A stretch of DNA of 64,000 nt, from NCBI RefSeq assembly GCF_003205615.1, contig NZ_PYBV01000028.1:124001-188000 (forward strand), given 5' to 3'. Origin of the DNA: Micromonospora arborensis. Lineage in GTDB: Bacteria > Actinomycetota > Actinomycetes > Mycobacteriales > Micromonosporaceae. A program made the translations under genes and the position numbers. A model generated the notes under the pieces. It saw only the letters and a program-made list of their open reading frames with translations, was not told the origin of the DNA and did no database searches. Shown in pieces: positions 49,819-58,660 of the stretch (position 1 is the first letter of the stretch; each line of letters begins with the position of its first letter).

Positions 49819-50490
49819 TCACCTGCCTCGTCGGGGCAGCGGCAGGTGACCGGGGAGCAGGTCGGGTGCGAGCGTCACCCCGCTGGCGCGCAGCGCCCCG
49901 ATCAACGTGTTCTGCACGAGGTACGAGTCCGGAAGCTGCCAACGGGCCTGCTCGGGGGCGACCGCCCAGCGGACCGTCCCCTCCGGCAGCCGGGTGGGCG
50001 GCGCGGGGATCCACGAGCCCGGCCCGTGCCGGACCACGTGGAAGCAGTGCTCCAACTCCGGCCGGAGCGGATCGCCGGGGCGGACCAGGAACATCCACCG
50101 CCCGGTGGGGGTGACCAGCACCGGCCCGCGTACGCCGGTGCCGGCCGGGTGGGTCTGCACCGCGTCGAGCACGTGCCGGCCCAGGTGGGCGGGGACCTCC
50201 AGCACGTCGAAGGCCCGGCCGGTGGGCAGCAGCACCCCGTGTGGGCGGTTGCGCCACCAGGTGGCCACCCGGGACGGGTCGGCGCTGGCCGCCAGCTCCC
50301 AGTTCTCCAGGGCGGGGTGGCAGCCCACGGTGGGACAGCCGGCCCGGCCGCAGACGAAGCGGCTGCGGGCCAAACAGGCCCCTGGCGTGACCTCCCACCC
50401 GTGTGCGGCGTATCGCATGGCGACCCGGCGCAGCCGGACCCGTTCCAGCGGCGACAGTTCGGCGACGCGCGGTACGACGTTCCCCCACAT
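49819..50490 (-). CDS. Primase/polymerase (prim-pol)-like domain protein
   Basis: 223 residues resembling the N-terminal domain of actinobacterial bifunctional primase/polymerases: RVAMRYAAHGWEVTPGACLA, a short cysteine-rich insert (CGRAGCPTVGCH), SADPSRVATWWRNRPHGVLL and GRAFDVLEVPAHLG. In active enzymes the last segment holds the DxD-type metal ligands; here it reads DVLE, so catalysis is doubtful. No helicase domain is attached. The ATG at 50490 is chosen because GAGGGGAG lies about 9 nt upstream; an ATG at 50499 is too close to it. It is divergent from the XRE regulator. It may be a domesticated mobile-element protein. Confidence 0.65.
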   Translation of the reverse strand: MWGNVVPRVAELSPLERVRLRRVAMRYAAHGWEVTPGACLARSRFVCGRAGCPTVGCHPALENWELAASADPSRVATWWRNRPHGVLLPTGRAFDVLEVPAHLGRHVLDAVQTHPAGTGVRGPVLVTPTGRWMFLVRPGDPLRPELEHCFHVVRHGPGSWIPAPPTRLPEGTVRWAVAPEQARWQLPDSYLVQNTLIGALRASGVTLAPDLLPGHLPLPRRGR

Positions 50491-50587
50491 GTGTGCCATC
50501 TCCCCTCGTCGGGCCCGGCGATCGCCAGGTCGCATGTCGAGCACCGTCACTGCCGTAACCCACGATCGTTGAGGTTGACGAACGGCC

Positions 50588-50602
50588 CGTGCAACTTGCA
50601 CG
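50588..50602. promoter_or_regulatory. 15-bp palindrome upstream of the XRE regulator (candidate operator)
   Basis: CGTGCAA-C-TTGCACG is a perfect palindrome with 7-bp arms in the divergent gap (50491-50738) between the prim-pol-like gene and the XRE gene. Its position and symmetry suit binding by a dimeric helix-turn-helix protein, perhaps the XRE regulator itself. Binding is inferred. Confidence 0.5.
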
Positions 50603-50738
50603 AAAACTACGAGGACTGGCTGTACGGCTGACGTACATCGTGTGCGACCAGGGAAAACCTGGAGATGAACGGAAGTCGCCGCACCCGCGAACATCGCCGC
50701 GACTCGATCGGTCGCCGGCGGCAGGGGAGGATGGGGAG

Positions 50739-51968
50739 ATGGACGAGCTACCCATAGGACGGCGAGTTGCCTACTGGCGGGGCCGACGCAAGATGTCGCA
50801 GCAGGTCTTCGCCGACCGACTGGGCAAGTCGAAGAGTTGGGTGGACAAGGTCGAACGCGGCGTCCGCCGGTTGGACAAGTTCTCCGTCCTCTACGAGATC
50901 GCCGACATCCTCCAGGTGGACGTGCAGCTCCTCATGGGCAAGGACCCGGAGCGCCGCACCGACGCGTTGAACTGCATCGACCAGATCGAGGTGCAGGAGA
51001 TCCGGGCGGCGCTGGAACGCTACGACTCGATGAGCGCGTACTTCGACGCGGTGCCGTGCCCGCCGCCGCTGGACGACATGCGCAAGGCCGTCAACCACGC
51101 CTGGCTCACCTACCAGTACGGCCGCTACGGAATGCTCACCCGGGCGCTGCCCAAGCTGCTGCGCGACGCCCAGGCGGCCGATGCCGCCTACGGCGGTGAG
51201 CAGGCCGCCGAGGCGGCTCACCTGCTCGGGCAGGTCTACCAGATCGCCTCCTCGGTGCTGCGCAAGCTCGGTGAGTGCGAGCTCGCCTGGTTGGCCGCGG
51301 ACCGGTCGATGGCGGTGGCACAGCGGGCCGACGACCCGCTGCTGGCCGGCATCGCCACCACCCGGGTGTGCAACGCCCTGGTCGCGATGGGTCGGGCTCG
51401 CCCCGCGCTCGAGCTGAACGTGCAGATCGCCAACCGGCTGGCACCGGGCGGGAGCAACGAGGTCTCCCCGGCCCGGCTCTCCGTCTACGGGATGCTGCTG
51501 CTCCAGGGCGCGATGGCCGCGTCCCGCATCGGCGACTCGGCGAGCGTCGACGATCTGATCAACTGTGCGGAGGAGGCCGCCACCCTGCTCGGTGGCGACT
51601 ACAACCACTACTGGACGTCGTTCGGCCCGACCAACGTCGAACTGCACCGGGCCGCCGCCGCCGTGGAGCTGGGCGACGGGGGGCGGGCGGTGGAGGTGCA
51701 CCAGCTACGCATCGCGGAGCCCGCCTTCAACGCGCTGCTGCCCGAACGCCGCGCCCACCACCTGCTCGACATCGCCCGCGGGTACGCCCAACTGGGCGAT
51801 GTGGCGAACGCCGGCGAGATGCTCCTGCTCGGTGATCGGCTCGCCCCGTCGGAGATCCGCTGCCGGCCGATCGCGCACGAGGTGATGTCGGACGTCCTAC
51901 GTCGCACACGTGGTGCGCCGCCTTCTCCGGTAGCGGAGTTGGCTGAGCACATGGGAGTAGGGGTATGA
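50739..51968 (+). CDS. XRE-family regulator with TPR-like C-terminal region
   Basis: 409 residues. The N-terminal Cro/CI helix-turn-helix covers about 6-62 (RRVAYWRGRRKMSQQVFADR; SKSWVDKVERGVRRLDK). The rest is all-helical with repeated ~34-residue pairs resembling tetratricopeptide repeats (AAEAAHLLGQVYQIASSVLR; LAWLAADRSMAVAQRADDPL), which often sense peptides or proteins. GGGGAG precedes the ATG at 50739; the frame is open upstream without domain sequence. The flavoprotein gene begins 16 nt after its stop, so the two are likely one unit. Confidence 0.9.
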   Translation: MDELPIGRRVAYWRGRRKMSQQVFADRLGKSKSWVDKVERGVRRLDKFSVLYEIADILQVDVQLLMGKDPERRTDALNCIDQIEVQEIRAALERYDSMSAYFDAVPCPPPLDDMRKAVNHAWLTYQYGRYGMLTRALPKLLRDAQAADAAYGGEQAAEAAHLLGQVYQIASSVLRKLGECELAWLAADRSMAVAQRADDPLLAGIATTRVCNALVAMGRARPALELNVQIANRLAPGGSNEVSPARLSVYGMLLLQGAMAASRIGDSASVDDLINCAEEAATLLGGDYNHYWTSFGPTNVELHRAAAAVELGDGGRAVEVHQLRIAEPAFNALLPERRAHHLLDIARGYAQLGDVANAGEMLLLGDRLAPSEIRCRPIAHEVMSDVLRRTRGAPPSPVAELAEHMGVGV

Positions 51969-51984
51969 GCGCGGAGCCGGTTTG

Positions 51985-52557
51985 ATGGCCGGTTCACCGC
52001 GTAACAGCGGGCACCGCGAGGTGCTCTACGTCATCGCCTGCGGCTCGCCGCTGGCACGGCACGTCGGTCGTCTGGTCGACCTTGCCCAACAGGACGGTTG
52101 GGACGTCTGCGTGGTCACCACGCCGGACGGCGCGAAGTTCGTCGACCAGTCGGCCCTGATTCGGCAGACCGGCCACCCGGTGCGGACGCACTACAAGAAT
52201 CCCGGTGACCCGGACGTGTTGCCGCCCGCCGACGCCATGATCGTCTGCCCGGCCACCGTCAACACGGTCAACAAGTGGGCGGCCGGGATCACCGACACCC
52301 TCGCGCTCGGCCTGCTGGTCGAGGCGCAGGGCAAGGGCGTCCCCGTCGTCGCGGTGCCGTACACCAACGCCGCGATGGCCACCCACCCGGCGTTTCGGGC
52401 CGGGGTGGCGCGACTGGCCGAGTGGGGCGTCACGGTGCTCTTCGGTGAGCACGTGATCGCCCTGCACCCGCCGGGCACGGGGGAGCAGCACCTGCACGCC
52501 TTCCCGTGGGGGATGCCGCTGGCCGCGCTGCAGGCCGTCGCCGTGAGCGCCGCGTAG
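51985..52557 (+). CDS. Flavoprotein family protein (phosphopantothenoylcysteine decarboxylase-like fold)
   Basis: 190 residues of the DFP/Flavoprotein fold that binds FMN. Marks: LYVIACGSPLARHVGRLVDL at the N-terminus and PADAMIVCPATVNTVNKWAA in the middle, where CPAT contacts FMN in relatives, then GITDTLALGLL. It is not CoaBC, which is longer and fused to the synthetase. Relatives include cysteine decarboxylases of peptide biosynthesis (EpiD/LanD) and UbiX prenyltransferases; the histidine typical of decarboxylases is not clearly placed. It forms a pair with the XRE regulator. The substrate is unknown. Confidence 0.8.
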   Translation: MAGSPRNSGHREVLYVIACGSPLARHVGRLVDLAQQDGWDVCVVTTPDGAKFVDQSALIRQTGHPVRTHYKNPGDPDVLPPADAMIVCPATVNTVNKWAAGITDTLALGLLVEAQGKGVPVVAVPYTNAAMATHPAFRAGVARLAEWGVTVLFGEHVIALHPPGTGEQHLHAFPWGMPLAALQAVAVSAA

Positions 52558-52639
52558 CGCTCACGGCGGGCCTTCCGCTCGGCGCGGCCGGGCCGGGCGT
52601 CACCGCTGGGCCGCCCCCGCGCCGGTAAGCTGGCCCGCC

Positions 52640-53512
52640 GTGAGCACAAGCGGATCCGACCCCACGGTCACCGACGTGGTGGCCGAGCTGGAACGGCGCT
52701 ATCCGCCGGCCTGGGCCGAGGAGTGGGACCGGGTGGGCCTGGTGCTCGGCGAGCCGGCCGCCCCGGTCCGCCGGGTGCTCTGTGTGGTCGACGTGGTCCC
52801 CGAGACGGTCGCGGAGGCGCTGGCCGCCGACGTCGACATGATCGTCGCGCATCACCCGCTGCTGCTGCGTGGGGTCTCGTCGGTCGCTCCGACGACCTTC
52901 AAGGGGCGGCTCATCCACCAGCTGATCCGGGCCGGGGTGGCCCTCTACGCGGCGCACACCAACGCTGACGTGGCCGCCCCGGGCGTCTCCGACGCCCTCG
53001 CCGCCCGGTTCGGGCTGACCGGGCTGCGCCCACTGCAGCGGCCCGCGCCCGGCTCGCCCGCCCACGGCGACGACCGGGGTTTCGGCCGGATCGGCGAGCT
53101 GCCCCAGCCGATGACGCTCGCCGAGTTGACCCGGCACGCCGCCGCCGTGCTCCCCGTCACGTCCTGGGGAGTTCGCGCCGCGGGGGATCCCGGGCGTATG
53201 GTTCGTACCCTCGCCGTCAGCGGCGGGTCGGGGGACAGCTTCCTCGGCGCCGCGACCGCCGCCGGGGTGGACGCGTTCCTCACCGCCGACCTGCGGCACC
53301 ACCCGGCCGGCGAGCACCTCGCCGCCGATGGTCCCGCCCTGATCGACGCCGCCCACTGGGCGACCGAACGACCGTGGCTGGACGACCTGGCCGCCCTCCT
53401 ACGGGAGGCACTGGGCGTCGAGACGCTGGTGTCCGACCTGGACACCGACCCGTGGACCGTGCATGCCGCCGCACCCGCTGTGGACGACAAGGAGCCCGAC
53501 CGTGAAGGCTGA
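52640..53512 (+). CDS. Nif3-like dinuclear metal centre protein
   Basis: 290 residues, Nif3/YqfO family (hexameric, two metal ions per subunit; biological role unsettled). Metal ligands are visible in IVAHHPLLLRGV, the paired ALYAAHTNAD, and the C-terminal LTADLRHHPAGEHLAADG. The GTG at 52640 lies 8 nt after TAAGCT (52626-52631), a good -10, so the message is probably leaderless. It overlaps the zinc-ribbon gene by 11 nt. Gene order Nif3, zinc ribbon, RNase H-phosphatase is as in M. tuberculosis Rv2230c-Rv2228c. Confidence 0.93.
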   Translation: MSTSGSDPTVTDVVAELERRYPPAWAEEWDRVGLVLGEPAAPVRRVLCVVDVVPETVAEALAADVDMIVAHHPLLLRGVSSVAPTTFKGRLIHQLIRAGVALYAAHTNADVAAPGVSDALAARFGLTGLRPLQRPAPGSPAHGDDRGFGRIGELPQPMTLAELTRHAAAVLPVTSWGVRAAGDPGRMVRTLAVSGGSGDSFLGAATAAGVDAFLTADLRHHPAGEHLAADGPALIDAAHWATERPWLDDLAALLREALGVETLVSDLDTDPWTVHAAAPAVDDKEPDREG

Positions 53513-54239
53513 CCCTCAGGTGCAGCGCCGCCTGCTCGACCTCCAGGCGATCGACACCAACCTCGCCCAGCTCGCCCACCGCCGGCGGTCGCTGCCCGAG
53601 CGGGCCGAGTTGGAGTCGCTGGCCCGGGAGTTGTCGTCGTTGGAGGACGAGCGGGTCCGCGCCCAGGTGGCCGTCGACGACCTGGACCGGGACATCGCCC
53701 GGCTGGAGAAGGACGTCGAGCAGGTCCGGGCCCGCAAGGAGAAGGACCAGAACCGGTTGGCGGCCGGCACCGGCCCGGCCCGCGAGCTGGAGGCGCTGCA
53801 GCACGAGCTGGTCTCGCTGAACCGGCGCCAGGGTGACCTGGAGGACGCCGAACTGGAGCTGATGGAGCAGCGGGAGACCGCGCAGGGCGTACTGGACGGC
53901 GTGGAGCAGCGGTTGGCCGACACCCGGGACAAGCGGGCCGCCACCGAGCAGCGCCGTGACGACGCGATGGCCGAGATCGCCAAGGAGGAGGAGTTCAAGC
54001 GGGGGGCCCGTCAGCCGCTCGCCGCCGACCTCCCGAGCGACCTGGTCAACCTCTACGACAAGATCCGCGAGGACACCGGGTTGGGTGCCGCACTGCTCAC
54101 CGCGGGGCGCTGCGGTGGATGCCGGTTGGAGCTCTCCGGTGCCGACCTGGCCCGGATCCGCAAGGCCGCCCCGGACGACGTGGTCCGCTGCGAGGACTGC
54201 CGGCGGATCATGGTCCGCACCAACGAGTCGGGTCTGTAG
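53502..54239 (+). CDS. Coiled-coil C4 zinc-ribbon protein
   Basis: 245 residues. Residues about 10-175 form a long antiparallel coiled coil (heptads rich in Leu, Glu, Arg). The C-terminus is a C4 zinc ribbon with CGGC and CEDC pairs (RCGGCRLELSGADL; RCEDCRRIMVRTNESGL). The family (M. tuberculosis Rv2229c, Chlamydia CT398) has been proposed to bind RNA polymerase or secretion components; its exact role is open. The GTG at 53502 lies inside the Nif3 gene end, so translation is coupled. Confidence 0.9.
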   Translation: MKADPQVQRRLLDLQAIDTNLAQLAHRRRSLPERAELESLARELSSLEDERVRAQVAVDDLDRDIARLEKDVEQVRARKEKDQNRLAAGTGPARELEALQHELVSLNRRQGDLEDAELELMEQRETAQGVLDGVEQRLADTRDKRAATEQRRDDAMAEIAKEEEFKRGARQPLAADLPSDLVNLYDKIREDTGLGAALLTAGRCGGCRLELSGADLARIRKAAPDDVVRCEDCRRIMVRTNESGL

Positions 54240-54242
54240 GTC

Positions 54243-55385
54243 GTGGCGCCGCGCGTGGTCGCCATCGAGGCCGACGGCGGGTCCCGGGGCAACCCCGGCC
54301 CCGCCGGTTACGGCGCGGTGGTGCGCGACCCGGAGACCGGGGAGGTGCTCGCCGAGCGCTCCGAGTCGCTCGGCACGGCGACCAACAACGTCGCCGAGTA
54401 CCAGGGGCTGATCGCCGGGTTGACCGCCGCCGCCGAGTTGGGTGCCGCCGAGGTGGACGTCCGGATGGACTCCAAGCTGGTGGTCGAGCAGATGTGCGGC
54501 CGGTGGCAGATCAAGCACCCCGGCCTGCGGCCCCTCGCCGCGCAGGCCGCCGTGCTGGTGGGCCGGTTCACCGCGGTCCGGTTCAGCTGGATCCCGCGCG
54601 AGCAGAACCGGCACGCCGACGCGCTCGCAAACGCCGCCATGGACGCCGCCGCTGGCCGACCCGCGCGGACCCCGACGACGGGCCCACCTCCGGCGACGCC
54701 CGCGACGGGCAGCGACCCGGCGACCGCGCCGGCCTCGTGGGAGCCGCGGCCGAGCTTCACCGCCACCCGGCTGATCCTGGTCCGGCACGGCGAGACCGAG
54801 TACACCGAGCAGCGGCGCTACTCCGGCCGTGGCGACGTGCCGCTCTCCGAGACTGGCCGGGCCCAGGCCCGCGCCACCGGCGCCCGGGTGGCCGCGCTGG
54901 CCCCGTCCGTCGCGGCCGTGCTCAGCTCACCGCTGTCCCGGTGTACGTCCACCGCGGCGGCGATCGCCGGGGCGCTCGGTGACGTGCCGGTCCGCACCGA
55001 CGACGACCTGATCGAGTGCGACTTCGGCCAGTGGGAGGGGCGCACCTTCGCCGAGGTGCGCCAGCAGTGGCCGGGGGAGATGGACGCCTGGCTCGCCTCG
55101 CCCCGGATCGCCCCGCCGGGCGGGGAGTCGTTCACCCACGTCGCCGAACGCGCCCACCGCGTCACAGCGGGGCTCCTCACCGCGTACCCCGGGGAGACCG
55201 TGGTGGTCGTCTCGCACGTCTCGCCGATCAAGCTGGTGCTGCGCGACGCGCTCGCGGCCGGCGACGGGTTCCTGCATCGGCTCTTCCTGGACGCGGCCGG
55301 CATCTCGGTGCTCGACATGTGGCCCGACGGCGGCGTCGCCGTTCGCACGGTGAACGACACCGCCCACCTCGCCGGGATCGACTAG
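54243..55385 (+). CDS. Bifunctional RNase H / histidine phosphatase
   Basis: A 380-residue fusion. The RNase HI domain (1-135) carries catalytic Asp11, Glu52, Asp76 and Asp126 (IEADGGSRGNPGP; NNVAEYQGL; MDSKLVV; NRHADALAN) and would cut RNA in RNA:DNA hybrids. An Ala/Pro/Thr linker leads to a phosphoglycerate-mutase-like phosphatase domain (175-380) with His182 in LVRHGETEYT and His325 in VVVVSHVSPIK. In M. tuberculosis the homologue Rv2228c has both RNase H and alpha-ribazole phosphatase (CobC) activity. The GTG start is 3 nt after the zinc-ribbon stop. Confidence 0.95.
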   Translation: MAPRVVAIEADGGSRGNPGPAGYGAVVRDPETGEVLAERSESLGTATNNVAEYQGLIAGLTAAAELGAAEVDVRMDSKLVVEQMCGRWQIKHPGLRPLAAQAAVLVGRFTAVRFSWIPREQNRHADALANAAMDAAAGRPARTPTTGPPPATPATGSDPATAPASWEPRPSFTATRLILVRHGETEYTEQRRYSGRGDVPLSETGRAQARATGARVAALAPSVAAVLSSPLSRCTSTAAAIAGALGDVPVRTDDDLIECDFGQWEGRTFAEVRQQWPGEMDAWLASPRIAPPGGESFTHVAERAHRVTAGLLTAYPGETVVVVSHVSPIKLVLRDALAAGDGFLHRLFLDAAGISVLDMWPDGGVAVRTVNDTAHLAGID

Positions 55386-55439
55386 TTCCCATCTGTCGGG
55401 AGGGTGTTGGCCCGAGGGGCCGAACCTGTGCGGAAACTG

Positions 55440-55468
55440 TTGACAGTGGATGGACCCCGGTTCAAGAT
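55440..55468 (+). promoter_or_regulatory. Promoter of the M14 peptidase gene
   Basis: A consensus -35, TTGACA (55440-55445), a 17-nt spacer and CAAGAT (55463-55468) as -10 give an expected start near 55475 and a leader of about 190 nt before the ATG. The 277-nt gap from 55386 shows no other structure. Confidence 0.6.
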
Positions 55469-55662
55469 CGGTTCGTGCGAAGCGTTCACCTGACGAAGCG
55501 GGGTCACATCGACCTCCTGCGCGTCGCCAGCGCCGCCTGTCGACGCTCCATCTGACGCCGGGTTCCTCCCTCCCTCGCACGCTGCAGGCGTTTCCCATCC
55601 CCGCTGGTCTCCGGCCCCGCGGCGCGTCCGCCTGCGCGTCCCCCTCCGACAGGAGATCCGTC

Positions 55663-58119
55663 ATGCTGTCCGCAAGACGTCTACCCCGGCTCGCCGCGAC
55701 CGCGGTGAGCGCCGCGCTGCTCGCGACCGTGGCCCTCACCGAGCCGGCGTCCGCCACCGCGCTGCCCACGGTGCCGCCAACCCCCGTCGACCTTTCCGAC
55801 GTGCGCGGCTACCCCCGCCAGAGCACCCTCCCGGTCTGGCCGGACAACCCGGCCGACGCTTCCATCCCGATCGGTGTGATCCCGTACGACGACATCGCAC
55901 CGAAGCTGAACGCGCTCCAGCGGGCCAGCGACCGGGTCTCCGCCCGGGTCGCCGGGAAGTCCGCCGGCGGCTACGACCTGTACGCGGTCACCGTGACCGC
56001 GCCGGAGAGTCGCAGTGAGGCGCGGCAGCAGGAGACCTGGAAGCGGCTCATCGAGGACGAGCCGGCCCGGGCGCAGCGGGACCGCAAGCTGCTCGCCGGC
56101 TACAAGACCCCGCTCTTCGTCAACGCCAACATCCACGGCAACGAGTGGGAGGGGACCGACGCCGCTCTGCGGGTGATCGAGGAGTTCGCCACCGACCGCA
56201 CCCCGGAGGTCGCCGAGTTGCTGCGGCGCAACCGGCTGGTCTTCAACATCACCTCGAACCCGGACGGCCGAGTCGCCGGCACCCGGGCCAACGCGGCCGG
56301 CTACGACCTCAACCGCGACCTGACCATCGTCGCGCAGCCGGAGACCAACCTCATCCGCGACCTGATCATCGACACCAAGCCGATCATCACGCTGGACCTG
56401 CACGGGTACGTCAACCCGACCCTGCTGCACCCCAGCACCCCACCGCACAACGTCAACAACGAGTACGACCTGTACATCAAGCACGGCCTGCCCAACGCGC
56501 TGGCGATCGAGGAGGGTCTGCGCGGCCTCGGGTACGCCGAGACCCAGCGGGCCCGGATCCCGTTCCGCGATGACGAGCCGGGTGTGTGGGACGACTTCCC
56601 ACCGATCTACGTGCCGTCGTTCGCCATGTTGCAGAGCAGCATCCCGTACACCATCGAGGCCCCGCTGAACCCGCGCGGCGGATCGCTCACCCCGGCCGAG
56701 CGGGTACGCCGCTCCGGTATCAACACCGACGTGCACGAGGTGGCGATCCGCACCTCGCTGCGCTACATCCAGGACCACCGGGCCGAGGTGCTGCACGACC
56801 AGGCTGAGGTCTACCGCCGGGGCCTGGCCGGTGAGCCGTTGCGCGACCTGCCCGACGGCTACGTGCCGGGCTGGGGACCGGAGGACAACTACCACACCAC
56901 CTTCCCCCGGGCGTACGTCATCCCGAGCGGCACCGGTCAGCGTTCCGGGCCGGCCGCGGCCCGCCTGGTCGACCTGCTGATCGGCAGCGGTGGCCGGGTG
57001 TGGCGGGCGAAGCAGCCGTTCACCGCTGGCGGCAACCGCTACCAGGCCGGCTCGTACGTCGTCGACATGCACCAACCCAAGCGTGGCCTGGTCAACTCGC
57101 TGCTCGAACCGGGCGCGGACATCACCGACCGGGTGAACGACCTATACGCCGGTCCGGCCGCCTGGAGTCAGGGGCTCACCTGGGGGGCCACCGTGGACAC
57201 CCTCTGGGACACCCTGCCCCGGGTACGCCTGGAGCGGACCTACGACGGGCGGGCCGAGGGCACGCTGCCGGCCGGCCGCTCCGACCTGCGCCTGGATCTG
57301 CGGGACGCCGCCGACCTGCTCGCGGTGAACTCGCTGCTCGCCAAGGGCGTCGAGGTCTACCGGCTCGCGGACGGGTCGGTGGTCGTTCCCGGCACTCCGG
57401 CCAACCGCAGGTTGGCCGGCGCGGAGGTCCGGGTGCACGCGGTCAGCTTCGAGCGGGCGCCGGCCGGTTGGCGGGGCACCCGGTTGGACCGGGTCGTGGT
57501 CGGCTATCTCGGTACGGTCGAGGAGCGCGACACCCTCGCCGACCTCGGCTTCGAGGCGCGTGCGGTGACCGCCGCGACGCTGACCGACACATTGACCGAG
57601 GACGTCGACGTCCTGCTGGTCGCCGGTGACGTCAACCTGGCGGACCTGACCGCCGAGAACCGGGCCGCCCTGGACCGCTTCCTCGCCGGGGGCGGTGGCG
57701 TGGTCGGCCTGGGCACCGCCGGGGCGTCCTTCAGCAACGCCGCCGCGCTGCTGACCGTGACCGCCACTGCGGCGCCGAGCCTGGCCAGCGGGGTCGCCAA
57801 CATCGTGAACAAGGGGGGACCGGTCACCACCTCGGCGATACCGCACACCTTCATCAGCCAGCCCGTCTGGTTCACCGACCTGGGTGCGAACGTCGAGGTC
57901 GAGCAGTCGTACGCGGCCGACCCGCTGCTGTCCGGTTGGTGGGCCACCGACGGCGCGAACGGGCAGGCCGCGGCGGCCAACCAGGCCAGCATCGTGCGGG
58001 GTGTCTCCGCCGCGGGCAACGGCGTGGTGCTGTTCGGCACCGACCCGACGTTCCGGCTGCACCCCAAGGGGTTGCAGTCGCAGCTCGGCCGGGCCGTGCT
58101 CTGGGCGGCGCAGCGCTGA
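55663..58119 (+). CDS. Secreted M14-family zinc carboxypeptidase
   Basis: 818 residues. A Sec signal peptide (MLSARRLPRLAATAVSAALL, cleavage near Ala31) is followed by the M14 catalytic domain (about 70-400). Zinc ligands are His158 and Glu161 (NANIHGNEWEG) and His247 (LDLHGYVNP); the general base is Glu332 in PYTIEAPLNPRGG; substrate-binding Asn217-Arg218 lie in YDLNRD. The ~400-residue C-terminal region has a class I amidotransferase-like look (VDVLLVAGDVNLADL; FLAGGGGVVGLGTAG) of unknown use. AGGAG precedes the ATG at 55663. It stands alone between a promoter and a strong terminator. Confidence 0.9.
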   Translation: MLSARRLPRLAATAVSAALLATVALTEPASATALPTVPPTPVDLSDVRGYPRQSTLPVWPDNPADASIPIGVIPYDDIAPKLNALQRASDRVSARVAGKSAGGYDLYAVTVTAPESRSEARQQETWKRLIEDEPARAQRDRKLLAGYKTPLFVNANIHGNEWEGTDAALRVIEEFATDRTPEVAELLRRNRLVFNITSNPDGRVAGTRANAAGYDLNRDLTIVAQPETNLIRDLIIDTKPIITLDLHGYVNPTLLHPSTPPHNVNNEYDLYIKHGLPNALAIEEGLRGLGYAETQRARIPFRDDEPGVWDDFPPIYVPSFAMLQSSIPYTIEAPLNPRGGSLTPAERVRRSGINTDVHEVAIRTSLRYIQDHRAEVLHDQAEVYRRGLAGEPLRDLPDGYVPGWGPEDNYHTTFPRAYVIPSGTGQRSGPAAARLVDLLIGSGGRVWRAKQPFTAGGNRYQAGSYVVDMHQPKRGLVNSLLEPGADITDRVNDLYAGPAAWSQGLTWGATVDTLWDTLPRVRLERTYDGRAEGTLPAGRSDLRLDLRDAADLLAVNSLLAKGVEVYRLADGSVVVPGTPANRRLAGAEVRVHAVSFERAPAGWRGTRLDRVVVGYLGTVEERDTLADLGFEARAVTAATLTDTLTEDVDVLLVAGDVNLADLTAENRAALDRFLAGGGGVVGLGTAGASFSNAAALLTVTATAAPSLASGVANIVNKGGPVTTSAIPHTFISQPVWFTDLGANVEVEQSYAADPLLSGWWATDGANGQAAAANQASIVRGVSAAGNGVVLFGTDPTFRLHPKGLQSQLGRAVLWAAQR

Positions 58120-58153
58120 CGACCCCGTCTGGGTGAGCCGGCGATCGGCCTTT

Positions 58154-58188
58154 GTGGGGCCCGGGTGCGAACCGCACCCGGGCCCCAC
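58154..58188. terminator. Intrinsic terminator (16-bp perfect stem, 3-nt loop)
   Basis: Arms 58154-58169 (GTGGGGCCCGGGTGCG) and 58173-58188 pair perfectly around AAC. It lies 35 nt after the M14 peptidase stop and well before the next gene. Confidence 0.93.
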
Positions 58189-58359
58189 GTCGTTCGTCGG
58201 CCAGCCGCACGTGCCCATCCGTCGAGCCGTCCACGCCGTTTGGCGCAGCCGGTCGGCCGTTCAGCGCAGCACCTTTCGAGCGGGCGCGGTGACGGCCATC
58301 ACAGGGTCGTAGCCTCCGGCCGTTACATCGAATGCCTCGACTCCCCGGAGGTGTGTCAG

Positions 58360-58602
58360 ATGGCTGCACCCGAACCGGAGGCGCCCACCACGGCGCCGGC
58401 CAGGGCGAAGGACCACAGCCCCTGGAACTGGTTGCTCTTCATTCCCATCGTGGTGCCGCTGATCCCGGTCTTCTTCAATGGCGACTCGCCCCGGGTCTTC
58501 GGCTTCCCACGCTTCTACTGGCTGCAACTGGCGTACATCCTGCTCGGCGTCAGCACCACGACGCTGGTCTACCAGATGACGAAGAAGCGGGGAGACCGGT
58601 GA
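58360..58602 (+). CDS. DUF3311 family membrane protein (symporter partner)
   Basis: 80 residues with two membrane helices (WNWLLFIPIVVPLIPVFF and YWLQLAYILLGVSTTTLVYQ) and a basic tail (KKRGDR). DUF3311 proteins are regularly encoded directly before sodium:solute symporters, as here, and are thought to be an accessory subunit. The ATG at 58360 follows GGAGG by about 8 nt. The frame extends upstream without similar sequence. The gap to the symporter is 58 nt. Confidence 0.9.
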   Translation: MAAPEPEAPTTAPARAKDHSPWNWLLFIPIVVPLIPVFFNGDSPRVFGFPRFYWLQLAYILLGVSTTTLVYQMTKKRGDR

Positions 58603-58660
58603 GCGCGAGGAGTGAGCCGGGTTTGCGAGCCCCGCAGTCGCGAACGAAGGAGGTCCAGTG

